DNA of 64,000 bases, from positions 62,001-126,000 of the forward strand of contig JABVXU010000116.1 of NCBI GenBank assembly GCA_013365365.1, written 5' to 3'. The notes under the pieces were generated by a model. It was not told the DNA's origin. It worked only from the letters and a program-made list of their open reading frames with translations, and made no database searches. This stretch comes from Cruorifilaria tuberocauda (Eukaryota > Nematoda > Chromadorea > Rhabditida > Onchocercidae). Position numbers and translations under genes: made by a program. Positions 14,394-25,960 of this stretch are shown here, piece by piece (the first letter of the stretch is position 1; the number at the start of each line of letters is the position of its first letter).

Positions 14394-15776
14394 AAATGAT
14401 AAGGAATGTGGATGAATGAATTTGGATTGGCTATAGGCCTTCCATCTCGGCTGTCAATTTTTTTTAGATGAAATGATGCAACGTTAAGTTTGTTTACTAT
14501 CTCTTAGTCTTGATAAGTTTTGAAGTGATTTCTCCGAATATCATGAAAAACACAATTTCTAGTTTGTTTCTCAAATTACTCTCTTCGGCTTTTTTCTTTT
14601 TCTCCTCTTCTATACTTCTTTCCTATCTCTTTACACTTTGCTCTCGCTCTTTCTTCGTTTTCCCAATAAAAAGCTAGGATTGCAGCATTAGCAGTAAATG
14701 CAGACTAGAGAAATTAGAGAAGAAAAAATGAAGCTGGGATCTATCCAAAATAAATGAATGAAAGTGACAAAGACAAAAAGTTATAACTGCTAAAAAATGT
14801 TCGATATTTTAAGAAATGAAATTGATGAATGGTCGCCACGATATTTAAATTTTTAGGGGATTAGGTAGTGATTCGATACTAAGACATCATCTAAAGCAAG
14901 AAAATTTTTAAAACGAAAAAAATCGTAACAAAAGATTAAATCAATGATAGAATGATTCAATGGTTAATTTAAAATTAGAACTGAATACCTTTTGACGCAT
15001 GTTTGCATCCGGAGAAAAGTACACATAAATTACACATTATAATTTGATATTTCGATTAAGAAAATGAATGAAATACTTATTTTTTGAAACCATTTATCGA
15101 ACAGAATGGGAAAGAACACTGATGAATAAATTCAAATGGTTCAGCTCTTTCACAGGCCTTCCTTCTCAACTGTCAATTCTTTCCATAGATGAAGAAATGC
15201 AACACTAATTTGTTTACCATTTTTTAATCTTGACAAATTCGAAGCGATTTCGCTAAATGACATGAAAAACACAATTTCTAATGTTATTTCTCAAAATGCT
15301 CTCTCTAGCTTTTTTTCCTTTTCCCTTTCCTCAAACTTTATACCTTTTCTTTCTTCGCTTTTCCAATTAAAAGCTGGAACTGCAGATTAGTAACAAACGC
15401 AAAGTAGAAAAACTGGAGAACAAGTGATAAAGCCGAATGCTATCAAAAATAAATCAACGGAAGCAACAAAGTCATCCCTTATATGACAAAAATTTATAAC
15501 TGAATAAAATATGTTCGATATGTTAAGAATGTGGCAGTGGTGAAATGTTCGCCAGTGTATTTAAATCTTCTTCGAAGGGATCAGGTCGTGATGTCGATGC
15601 TGAGATACTATCTAAAGCAAGGAAAATGTTAGTAACATAGAAAAGTCCATGATAAAAGATTAATTCGATGATGATGAAATAGTTTGGAACTGGAATTGAA
15701 AACCCTTTTGTAGCAAGTTCGTCACCGAATAAAAATACACATGAATTACATCGTTATAATTGATATTTTGATTAAA
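14394..15776. repeat. Diverged tandem duplication, two ~670-bp copies
   Basis: Copy 1 (about 14394-15060) and copy 2 (about 15110-15776) align along their length at a spacing of about 715 bp. Shared landmarks include AGGCCTTCC, CTGTCAATT, CATGAAAAACACAATTTCTA, a CTCT..GCTTTTTT pyrimidine tract, CAATTAAAAGCTGG-like text, ATGTTCGATAT, ATCTAAAGCAAG and a TAATTTGATATTTCGATTAA end. Neither copy has a long open frame or recognisable domain. They start directly beside the NUMT. I cannot say what was duplicated; both copies lie downstream of the minus-strand gene ending at 15899. Confidence 0.8.
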
Positions 15777-15898
15777 TCACTCGACAAATATGATGTAGTT
15801 TAAAATATATTTCAAAATGTTTAAATTATTCAATCAAAAGAAGTTCTACAAACATATCAATAAAAATTAAGTATGAAACTAAATTTCTGAGACATAAA

Positions 15899-18785
15899 TT
15901 AATAGAAAAATTTAATATCAGATGAGAAAAATTTCCTACCTAATTTCTTCAAGTCATTGTATTCTGAATGACTTTGATCAGATTCACCAGCCACGTCACA
16001 AGCTTCTTCTGAGGCTGATTTTTCTGCATTCTCTTCACTGGTTTCCGGTGTCCATTCTCTGACACTGGGAAAATATTGCGTTGTGTTATCTATTGGGACG
16101 ATACTTCCGTCTGGCCGCAGTGACACAATTCTTAACGAAGGCCTGCAAAAAATTACTTTAGTACTACTTTCTTTAATAAATTTGTTGGGATTTTCGATTA
16201 AAAATAAGCAAAAATAAACATAAGTAAAAATTAATAAGATTGATACATGGTATTTGGCACAAATTAACCTCTGTAGAACAGTATCATACAATCGCTTTGG
16301 TAGCTGTCCAGCGCTGTTATCAGAGGCTGTGTTTGAACTTGAACTACCATCTCCAGTGCTGCCAGCCATTTCTATCACAGTATTGACACCGACTTCAGTC
16401 TTTTCTACTGATTGATTATTCGTAAATATAGGATCAGTAGAAACAGCTGCATCTGTGGTAGGAATTTTTTCTGGAACATACCGCACCGTCACTTTGTCGT
16501 CATCTGAACGTAGTGACGAGCATAAACTGGTTGGCTTGTTTGATTTTTTCTGAAATCACGAAAGAATGACAACTTATTTTATATTCTGAAGGGTTCTAGC
16601 GAGTGAACCTTTCTAGATGGTTATATGTACAATCTTATAAGTTGAAATTCTGTAGAGTGACAAAAAAAATTAAATACGGAGTTTTATCACGGCGTGGCAG
16701 AAAAAGAATACACATACTATATATTTCTAAAAAAACATAAAACAAGAGATAGTATGGCTATAACTTCAATGTCCATTTAAAATAAGACAGTAACTGAAAC
16801 ACAAAGTAAAAATAATAAGAAGCTAACATTGGCCAACGTCAAGTATATGGTTGCTTCTTTTTCTGCTGATGGAACACTGGGTATGAATTCTTTTTCCAAA
16901 ACAACAGGAAGCGTATTATTGGCTGTTTTCCTAATTTCCACCAAAATTTCGTCATTCAAATTTGCATCTCTATCACTTTTCATGTGTTGAGGTGATCGTT
17001 CAGCAACACTGCATGGCGAAATAATATCTGGCTAAAAAATCACAAGCTTACTTGATTGTAAAGATTGTAAAGAGTTTCAAATACACAGATTATTAGAAAA
17101 AATCATATTCTGTGATTCCTTGGTTATTATCCGTCTCACGTAGATCTCTATAATTCAAGAAGACAATCTAGAAGATAGTGTTACTACTTTTCTAAATAAA
17201 TAATCCTCTGTAACGTGCTGTCAATCCACTGGACAAACGAAATACGCTGTTATGAATGTTCAGAAAAAAAAAGCAGACATGCCTTCCTTTCAGACACAAC
17301 GAGTTCTTGACTGTTGTTTTCGTTTCCCTGAATTGGCTGTAGCAGTGAATCAGATAACACGGACGAACCATTTGATGCAGACGACATGGTTGAATTAGTA
17401 CTTTTTGAGGAAGAAAACGAATTTGAATTCTGTGCATTTTTTATTGATTTTCGATGCTTATCACCAGTATTGTGCCTTGAAATAAATAAATCGTTTCCAA
17501 AAAAAAAAATGAAGTGGAACATGAAAGTTTTAACACAAATTACTATTTGCTAACCTCGATGAATTGCTACTCATAAGATTTTCTAAACGTGGGACAGTTG
17601 CTGATGCAGGATTGATTGGCATTGGAGATCGAGTTCTAAATTTTTGCCAGTCACCACGTATGTGCCCTCGTGATAGGATATTATCTTTTTCTAGAAAAAA
17701 GATGCTGCATTCATTATCGGCATAATGTTAGTTAAGATTCAATATATTTTACATAATAAAAAATGCACTAACAAACCAAATGCAATATACTAATAAACAT
17801 ACAAATTAGAACACATTGAGTAATAATATGGATCAAGAAATTATCTGCACAATTTTAGATAAAAAAATCCATGTTTCATCTTCAATTGGCAAATAAAATC
17901 CGACCTTTATATATGATTTTTATAGGATTATAAGAACTAATAAAAATAGAATTTCGACATGATTTTTTTTAACGAGGTACAGTAGACTTTGAAATTAATT
18001 ATTTTCAAATTTAATTTTTTAATGTACAATATTGAAGATGAATAAAGGAGCTCCCCATTTGCAGATTACTGAAGATGATGTAATTTGAAGTCTAGCCTTA
18101 TCAATTTATACTAAATTTAAAACACACCAAAACGTTGAACTATATCTTTCTCCGATTCGTCATTGTGCTCACTCAAAAACCTTAAAAGGGATTCGAATAT
18201 AGGTGGTTCGTCTGAGGGTGACAATATGATACACTGAAATATAAAACTAGACTGACATAAAGACTTCAATATAGATTACAGTATTCTTTATTGCTTTTAA
18301 AATATTAATTTTTTTCAAAGTCACATATCTCAGATACGATATTAGATTAAGCCCTTTATTCTGAGAGAAGATAAATAATTATAAATAGTGTATTCTGCAG
18401 AAACTAAAAGCCAAAATCTTCATTACTTACCTGCAACTGTTCATATATACGTTCAAGATGAGCTCCAACGAGCCGTTGAATTGGTTCAACCAAATGTCTT
18501 AAACTTTTCAGTTAAATTAGACAGTATACCTAATATGATGAATATCAGTCGAGGAAAATTGTGCTCACTATTGTCAGCATAAATTAAGATAATAATGAGC
18601 AAAATTATATACAGGAAAAAATTAAAAACTAAATCTAGTTTGTTGTAAATAGCTTACTCAAATTGACCGTTTACGATATTTTCTATAGTTCGCTCTGGAC
18701 TAGCGCAAAAGTCAGCGACTACCTGACGTACTGCCAGTCGAATATTTGCTATTGTTACTTCTGAACACACATTTGTTCTCGGCAT
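15899..18785 (-). CDS. Unrecognised Ser/Thr/Glu-rich protein
   Basis: Eight exons fit in one frame on the minus strand: 18658-18785 (ATG), 18431-18503, 18128-18233, 17555-17690, about 17298-17475, 16828-17031, 16269-16549 and 15899-16142 (TAA). Junction phases agree except that the donor of the fifth exon is ambiguous (GT at 17296 or 17299). The N-terminal ~110 residues look globular and helical: a TIANIRLAVRQVVADF segment, RHLVEPIQRLVGAHLERIYEQ, and an acidic FLSEHNDESEKD segment. After that the chain is low-complexity: Ser/Asn-rich stretches, an SSASNGSS region, Glu/Thr-rich segments and an acidic C terminus. No catalytic motif, signal peptide or membrane segment is visible. An acceptor-like TTTATAG sits just ahead of the ATG, so the message may be trans-spliced to a leader. 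I do not recognise the family; a scaffold or nuclear protein would fit, but that is a guess. Confidence 0.6.
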
Positions 18786-19789
18786 TTTTTCTTTTCTATA
18801 AATAAATAATATTTTAAATCCTTTCCATGCCGAAGTCTCTGGTAGTAGAATCCTTACTAATAGAACAACTGCAAAAAGTTTTTCAGTTTTCCCAATTATA
18901 TTTAATAAACATGAAATGAAAGAGCTCACGAATCAAATATTACCTTTCGTTTAATCTGCTTCTGATTGACTGAATGACAAATAATATATTGCTTCATCAT
19001 AAGCATTCTCACTCCTCGTATTTTGGTTAGTCATTAGTCTAAATTTGAATTGTAATTTAATCCCTTCCAAAATCTTATATGCGAATATTCTTCACATGAG
19101 AAATGGTCATAGTTGAATATTGTCAAAGCACATCGCAGATATATCATATCACCTATAATCGATTACAACTATCATTTAAAAGAAATCGTACTATCGAGCG
19201 ATCAAATATAATATTTCTGGTTTATTATTGATGTTTATTACCGATTTTAGAAGAGTGCTTAACAAAATAATTTTTTATCAAATTACCCACTACTCTTACT
19301 AAAAGGGATCACAAATCATCTCAATTTCAACCTTTTTTATACTCATATGAAATTTTAGAGAACAATAACATTAATAATTCATATAAGGCAATAACTTCTG
19401 CCACATTCTCAGCTGAGATGGACATATAAAATACCAGTGACCTTATTGTGCTATTAGCTCATATCTACTGGTCAAAAACATTTTCAGAATCTGTTTTCCG
19501 GTTACGCAAACGTTCATGTCTAATTGAAAATTCTAATTAAATTTGAATTCGAAAAGACTCGGAATATTTGCTATTGTTACTTCTGAGCCATGAATACGCA
19601 TTCATGCGTGTCATCACATCTCGCAGATTCATAGATTCGTGAAGAATCGGAATTATTAAGTATCAGCGCACTGTTTCAATTTCGTCACAAGAATTCAATA
19701 TTCTATCATCCATTCGTTTTGATATTAATAAAAATTGATATAAGCAGACAGACATGACACTCATCCTCACTATCACATGACTCACTTAC
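18786..19789. other. Gap between two minus-strand genes
   Basis: No exon could be placed with confidence. It should hold the promoter or trans-splice leader site of the 15899-18785 gene and the remaining 3' exons of the 19790-20345 gene. It contains a 25-bp exact copy (19562-19586) of coding sequence from 18740-18764. Confidence 0.4.
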
Positions 19790-20345
19790 GTGATTCACAT
19801 TTCTCCAAACATCTGAACACAAGAACGTAAAAAGACAAGCATGAACCCCCGTACAGAGCGATCGCATGAATATTAGCTTTCTATAATTCAAAATGTTGAC
19901 AGATTGCCAAGTTACCGTAATCGATTGCAGTAAATAACACATCGTTGGTTGAGAATCAATAGCGAGATGACGAGCAACATCTCCAGAGGCTATTTCCCAA
20001 TTTACGCATGGACTTAGTTTTTGTGCGATCAAGGCGAGGACTGTATGTACGATTCTCTCAATGTATATGTGAATTCCCGAGAGTTCATGGTGCACTCCGT
20101 GAATTCATAATGTAATTTTTACACTTATATAAATTTCCAAAAAATTCATCGATTTTTTGCCAGTCATGTATGGTTGTTAATTTATTGATTGACTGTACTA
20201 CCTTTTCCACCGGAACTACTTGTGTATTGCCGTTCATAAATTCTTGAAAATTTAATGCTGCTAGGGAAAGTGTAGAAAATACACAGTCACATTCCACATT
20301 CCTGATTTCTATCAGTCTATTGAGTTTAATTGTGGCTGTTATCAT
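19790..20345 (-). CDS. Unrecognised gene, two 5' exons only
   Basis: An ATG at 20345 opens 74 codons (20123-20345). A plausible donor (AAGT|GTAAAA) and acceptor (TACATACAG) then join it in phase to 19790-20040, which ends at a near-perfect donor (CAC|GTAAGTGAG). The 158 residues are helical-looking with QSINKLTTIHDWQKIDEFF and a later ARHLAIDSQPTMCYLLQS segment. Without the intron the two frames overlap and look like a frameshift. Later exons toward 18.8 kb were not found. There is a faint resemblance to the N-terminal region of NEPRO (a nucleolar protein), too weak to name it. The 5' end faces top-1 head to head. Confidence 0.4.
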
Positions 20346-21305
20346 TGGAAATAGAAATGTTTGATTTTTTGGCAAGTTCGATTAGTAAATCAGAAGAAGA
20401 TTTGAAATGGGAAAAAAGGGAGGAAGTAGAAGAGAAAAGAATGTAATCGACTGTAGAGTTATCGTACTAAATCATTTCTGTTGTTTGTTCCTGGAAATTA
20501 TCCACTCCACCGGAATCGGATAAAAATCCAAGGCTCGCTCGCTTCGCCTTTCTACATCCATTACCGCACACCCACTAAAACGGTGATCGGATCGGGGCGA
20601 AGTAACTGAACTCTCAGACTTATATATAATTCTAATCCGTTTTCTTCATATTTTAGAGGTAGTTTTAGTTTATTCTTGTGAAATAAGCGATAAGGAAAGT
20701 GTAGTTTGGGGAGTTTGGGGAGCAAAAAGTTTTGAAATAACCTCTTTAGACGCTTTTGTTAGTGAGGTGAAGGCGCTTGTTATCAGTTGAAAAAAATGGT
20801 TGAGCAGAATTGAAGAAAAAAAGTAGTTTTGTATGATTAGAATCAATGATTGTTATGGAATATGAGATGACAAGAAATGATTGAAAATATTATCAATTTT
20901 GACTCTGAGAAATTTTTAATTTGTTTCTGTTATAACATTTCAATCTTTGAAGTAAATGTGAAGTTAAACATTATTACTTTTATCAAAGATACTCAAAGAA
21001 ATAAAGAGATACTTCAAGGAATGAAGTAATCCATTGAATTAATGAATCCCACAGTATCAAACATTTAGACAAAAGAGAAGCAAGAGAGAGAGAGAGAGGG
21101 GGAAAGAGAGAAATGTTGAATGGAATTCATAGCTAAAAGGATTTTATTTTGCTTTTATTAATTTTCATAGTAAATATTCCCTATGAAGGAAATGATAGGG
21201 AATCGCTCGTTCATCCATGCGTTTCTGAATTCATTTCATAGCTTGCACGTATAATAATAATTTAGGCGAAGAATAATGATTTTTTTTTAATGAAATTCTT
21301 CAGTA
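20346..21305. promoter_or_regulatory. Divergent intergenic region upstream of top-1
   Basis: The starts of a minus-strand gene (20345) and top-1 (21306) face away from each other across about 960 bp, so both promoters should lie here. The block at about 20500-20610 is clearly less AT-rich than its surroundings and CpG-containing (GCTCGCTCGCTTCGCC, GGATCGGGGCGAAG), which is typical of a promoter in AT-rich worm DNA. A GAGAGA tract follows at about 21080-21110. No TATA box or factor site can be assigned with certainty. Confidence 0.35.
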
Positions 21306-24300
21306 ATGGCAACAATCGCCTCTGTAATACAGAATTCGAATTCAAATTCTTACTCAAATGGTGAAAGGTTAATAATTTCTTCAATATATAAATTCATAAA
21401 TCTAAGTTTTTCAAGTAAAGAGTGAATTTTGTGATGTTGAAAGTATGACTAAATGTTGCAAAAATATACGCGAATTAGATAAAATTTCGTAATTAGCCAT
21501 TAAAACCTCTACATTCTATAAATAATAACCGAGTAATTATAGATTAAGATAATTTTTTTATGCCTAGTTGTTGATAACAGATTTCGTTTAACTGTTAATA
21601 AAGAATTGATATGTTCTCATTTTATGTCTGTTTTTGATTCTTTCTTCCTATCAGTATTTAGTGCTTTTTTTCAATTCTTTTTTTTTTGTGGGACATGCAC
21701 TGGAACGTTGAATGAATTGAAAGAGAAGGACATGTCTAATGACAACGATGTTGCAATGTCACAGAAAACACGAGTGATTATCGATGACGATGATATACCG
21801 CTTGCAAGAAAATTGAAAATTATGAAAAATGAATATAATGATGATGATGATGATGATGTGCCGCTATCACAAAAAGCTAAAGTTATTATTTCTTTTTTAG
21901 ATTTGCTATTTTTATTTCTTTTATCAAATGAAGTATTTTCATATTATCATACAATTATTTGCTGATGAAAGCTGTTGCATGTTGCCATGCTTTATCTTTC
22001 ATTGCATAGCTTTATAGGTTTTTGAGAATTTTTTTAATATTACTAATAGAAAAGCATATTTTATTTATATTGTGATAGCTGCCATTTCCAGTCACAGAAA
22101 GGATTATTCAAGGAGGCATTAACTGCTTCATCGAGCAGTCCAGTGAAAAAGCCTGTGCTGTCCTCTTCCTTATCCACCCCTTCATCGACAAAAAAAGTGA
22201 TTAAAGCGGAAGTGGAAAGCGATGACGACGTACCATTGAGCGTACGAGCTGCTACATTGACTAAGAAAAGGAAAAAAAGCGAATCAGACGATGAAGATTA
22301 TAAATTGGAAGTTAGTTGTGATCCGAATTTTTCCAGTTTACTTATACGTTTTAAGTTTACTTAAAGTACTTATAAGTTATTTTAAATTCAACTATTGTGA
22401 ATTTATTGGATTGCAGAAGAAAAAAACAAAACGGAAAGATTCAAATGAAAAGAAGAAAGCCTCAACTTCTTCCAATTCCGAGAAGATTCGTATCAAGAGT
22501 GAGAAAACTAACGGTGTCACATCAAATAAACGGAAAAAACGAGAGGAAGAAGAGGAGGACGTGTGGAAATGGTTTTTTTTTTTTAATAACTTAAAATTTG
22601 TTGGATTTGTTGTGAATGTTGCAATTTTGTGAATTATTAAATAGTGCAGCAGTTTGAAAACTAGCTTTTGAAATTGTTTTCTTTTCAGGTGGAAAGAGGA
22701 AAAGAAACCAAGTGGTATTAAATGGTATAGTTTGTCCCACAAAGGACCTATTTTTGCTCCACCGTATGTGCCACTTCCTGAATCCGTCCATTTCAAATAT
22801 GATGGTAAGGTAAGCAAAGATGCTTATTGGTTAGTTTGTTGAATAATGTTATCAAAATGAAATTATCTATAAATATACTTATTACAGGTAATGAAATTGA
22901 CCCCATTAGCTGAGGAAGTTGCGTCTTTTTACGCAAAGATATTGGAACATGAATATACAACAAAGGAAACTTTCAATAAAAATTTTTTTATGGATTGGAG
23001 GAAGGTTTGCACTTTTGTTGAATGCACAAATTTGACAGGTATTTTTTTATGCTTTCAGTTTTATAAAATATATCACTCCTGATTTCAGGTAATGAACTCT
23101 GCAGAACGTGAAAAAATTACAGATCTAACAAAATGTGATTTCCGAGAATTGCATGAACACTACGTAAAGTTAAGAGAAGAGCGAAGATCTTTAAGTAAGG
23201 AAGAGAAGCAGAAACTTAAAGAGGTTTGTTTGGAGAAAAGGAGAAAAATAAATTTTTGGTCATGACCAATTTATCATTGATTCTTATCTTTAGGTTAAAC
23301 AAGAAGAAGCAAGAACATATGGCGTCGCATATATTGACGGACATAAACAGAAAATAGGGAACTTTCGAATTGAGCCTCCAGACTTGTTTCGTGGTCGTGG
23401 TGGTCATCCTAAAATGGGTCGTTTAAAGAGACGAGTCAATCCAGAGGATGTGATTATTAATTGTTCAAGGTAACTTTTTTTGAGTTCTTAGAATCAGTCA
23501 ACGATCTTTTTCAACACTCGCCATTTGTCAGTTTACTGCTCTATGTACTGTGACTGAAGCATGAACTTTTCTCAACATTATTACGTTTCGGAAGAAAAAA
23601 CTAATATCAGATGCTTTCTAGTCATACTCATTATGATTATAAATGTATTATTGGTTAAAACTCATCCTTATTATGATCTTTTATGTTTTAAATATGTTGA
23701 ATTCATACCTAAACTTCATCTCAAATTTTTGCTATTTTTGGTATTTGTTGAATTATAGGGATTCAGAAATACCAAAGCCTCCTGAAGGCCACCGCTGGAA
23801 GGAAGTGCGCCATGATAATACAGTGACATGGCTCTGTTCATGGACTGACAATATTTTAGGTTCCATCAAATATATAATGTTAAATCCATCATCGAAGATC
23901 AAGGTAATATTTGGTAATTCTGCCGAAAATTTGATTAGAATTTTATAGAATGAATAAAGAAAATGCGATAGTTTTGTAGAAATGGCAGGATTCATTTTTC
24001 ATGAAAATTTCTTAACACTATATGAAGAATCGAAATTCAATTTTCAGGGTGAAAAAGATTACGAAAAGTTTGAAACTGCAAGACGATTAAAGGGCATCGT
24101 TGGAAGTATTCGGGAAAACTATACCAAAGATTTGAAAAGTAAAGAAATGCGTGTACGGCAGCGAGCAGTGGCACTTTATTTCATTGATAAGGCATGTAAT
24201 TATTTGAGTTTTATATATTTAGTAAGGTTTTTTTCATAAATAGAAATTTTAGTTAGCGCTTCGTGCGGGTAATGAAAAAGATGTGGATGAAGCAGCAGAT

Positions 24301-25960
24301 ACTGTTGGTTGTTGTTCACTGCGATGCGAACACATTCAACTACTTCATGAGAAGTTGGACGATAATGATAGGTTAAATGATCAATCCTTTATCTTACAAA
24401 AGAGATGCAAAGATTTTGAATAATGATTTACTAATGGGGTTTCTATGTTTATGAAGTTTTTGATTTGTCAAATAAGATTGTAGAAGAATGGGTGTTATTT
24501 TCAGTTATGTAGTTGAATTTGACTTTCTCGGGAAAGACAGTATTCGGTATTATAACAAAGTTCCGGTGGAGAAACGAGTTTTTAAAAACTTGAAACTTTT
24601 CATGGAAAATAAAAGCGGTAGCGACGATCTTTTCGATCGGCTTGATGTAAGTTCTCTCGAACATATATTTATTTTTTCCCTGCTAAGTTAACCACCGTTT
24701 TATGCATGCAGTTTGAAATTTTATTATTGATCATTTTGAAGAAGTGTAGAAAAAGTATCAATTTGCACTGCATATCTTCGAAAATAATAGTAGAATTTTT
24801 GTTTTTATCAACTATTTCACAAGACAGTCGATAAAGCGGACAAGATTGGTTTTGTCGCTGTAACTATGACAATGTAAGTTGATACCGCTCAAAACTATCA
24901 GCCAATTTCTTAGATGGAAGAATAGTGATTGCATGATTCATTTCGGTTTTATTATTTTTTACTTTCAAATTTATATTTCAGACTGCATCGTTGAATAAAT
25001 ATTTACAAAGTTTGATGCCAGGATTAACTGCCAAAGTTTTCCGTACATATAACGCATCAATTACGCTGCAGCAACAACTAGATAAGTTGACCAAAGGTCG
25101 GTCGTTTTTCAAACTGAAATCAATCAGAAGTAATGATATAGGGAACTGTTTTTTGTAAAGTATCTGATTTTTTCTCCTTATTCGATAATTTCTCGACTCC
25201 GATAACTTTTTTTTTTGAATGCATAGGATATGGAAAGTTGTCTAATGATCACAAAAGGACTGCATCATGTTGAATTTATTTAATAAATTGCATTTGAAGA
25301 CGATTCTACAGTTCCTGAGCTATTACTCTGTTACAATAGAGCGAATCGTCAAGTAGCAATTTTATGTAATCACCAACGTGCTGTGCCAAAAAGTCATGAA
25401 AAAAGCATGGAAAATTTGGGAACGAAAATAAAGGCAAAGAAAGCAGAACTGAAAGAAGCTAAGGTTCAATTTTATAGAATTTTCATTTTAATTTGGTTTC
25501 AAAATCCACCTTTGCTGTTAATTAATTTACTGATTTGTTGAATATTCGTTTTCAGGAAGAACTAGAAAAAGCACGTGGTGATGCGGCCAAGCAGCGTGCA
25601 TCCAAACGTGTTGTACGAATCAAGGAGCAATTGAGGAAATTAAAAATTCAGCGAACAGATAAGGTAAATTTTCCGGAAAACGATTATTTATTCATTCTTA
25701 CAGATTATAACAGTGAACACAAGTGAAGAGTGAGACTTGACGGATAGTTGGAATTTCGATGAACGCAATTTGAATCGTAATTTCAGGACGAAAATAAGCA
25801 GATTGCTCTTTCAACATCGAAACTGAATTATTTGGATCCACGGATATCAGTTGCTTGGTGTAAAAAGTATGAAGTACCAATTGAAAAAATTTTCAACAAA
25901 ACGCAGCGTGAAAAATTTCGTTGGGCAATTGATATGGCGGACGAAGATTATGTTTTCTAA
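21306..25960 (+). CDS. top-1: DNA topoisomerase I (type IB)
   Basis: Exons: 21306-21360 (ATG, less certain), 21724-21881, 22092-22310, 22417-22571, 22689-22809, 22888-23004, 23089-23223, 23294-23469, 23759-23903, 24048-24191, 24253-24371, 24505-24646, 24982-25096, 25300-25463, 25556-25663 and 25787-25960 (TAA). The N terminus is acidic and Lys-rich and holds three DD.PL repeats. The core begins at [16 protein letters not shown] and contains [55 protein letters not shown] and [16 protein letters not shown] with its catalytic Arg/Lys residues. A charged linker coiled coil follows, then SKLNYLDPR with the active-site Tyr, ending [12 protein letters not shown]. The enzyme nicks one DNA strand through a 3'-phosphotyrosine and relaxes supercoils in the nucleus. 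All catalytic residues look intact. Translation could instead start at the ATG at 21732. The intron at 24192-24252 has a GC donor. Confidence 0.95.

Noticed and set aside
18388..18582. Plus-strand 64-codon frame with protein-like composition
   Set aside because: It is the shadow of a real minus-strand exon (18431-18503), which is supported by phase on both sides.
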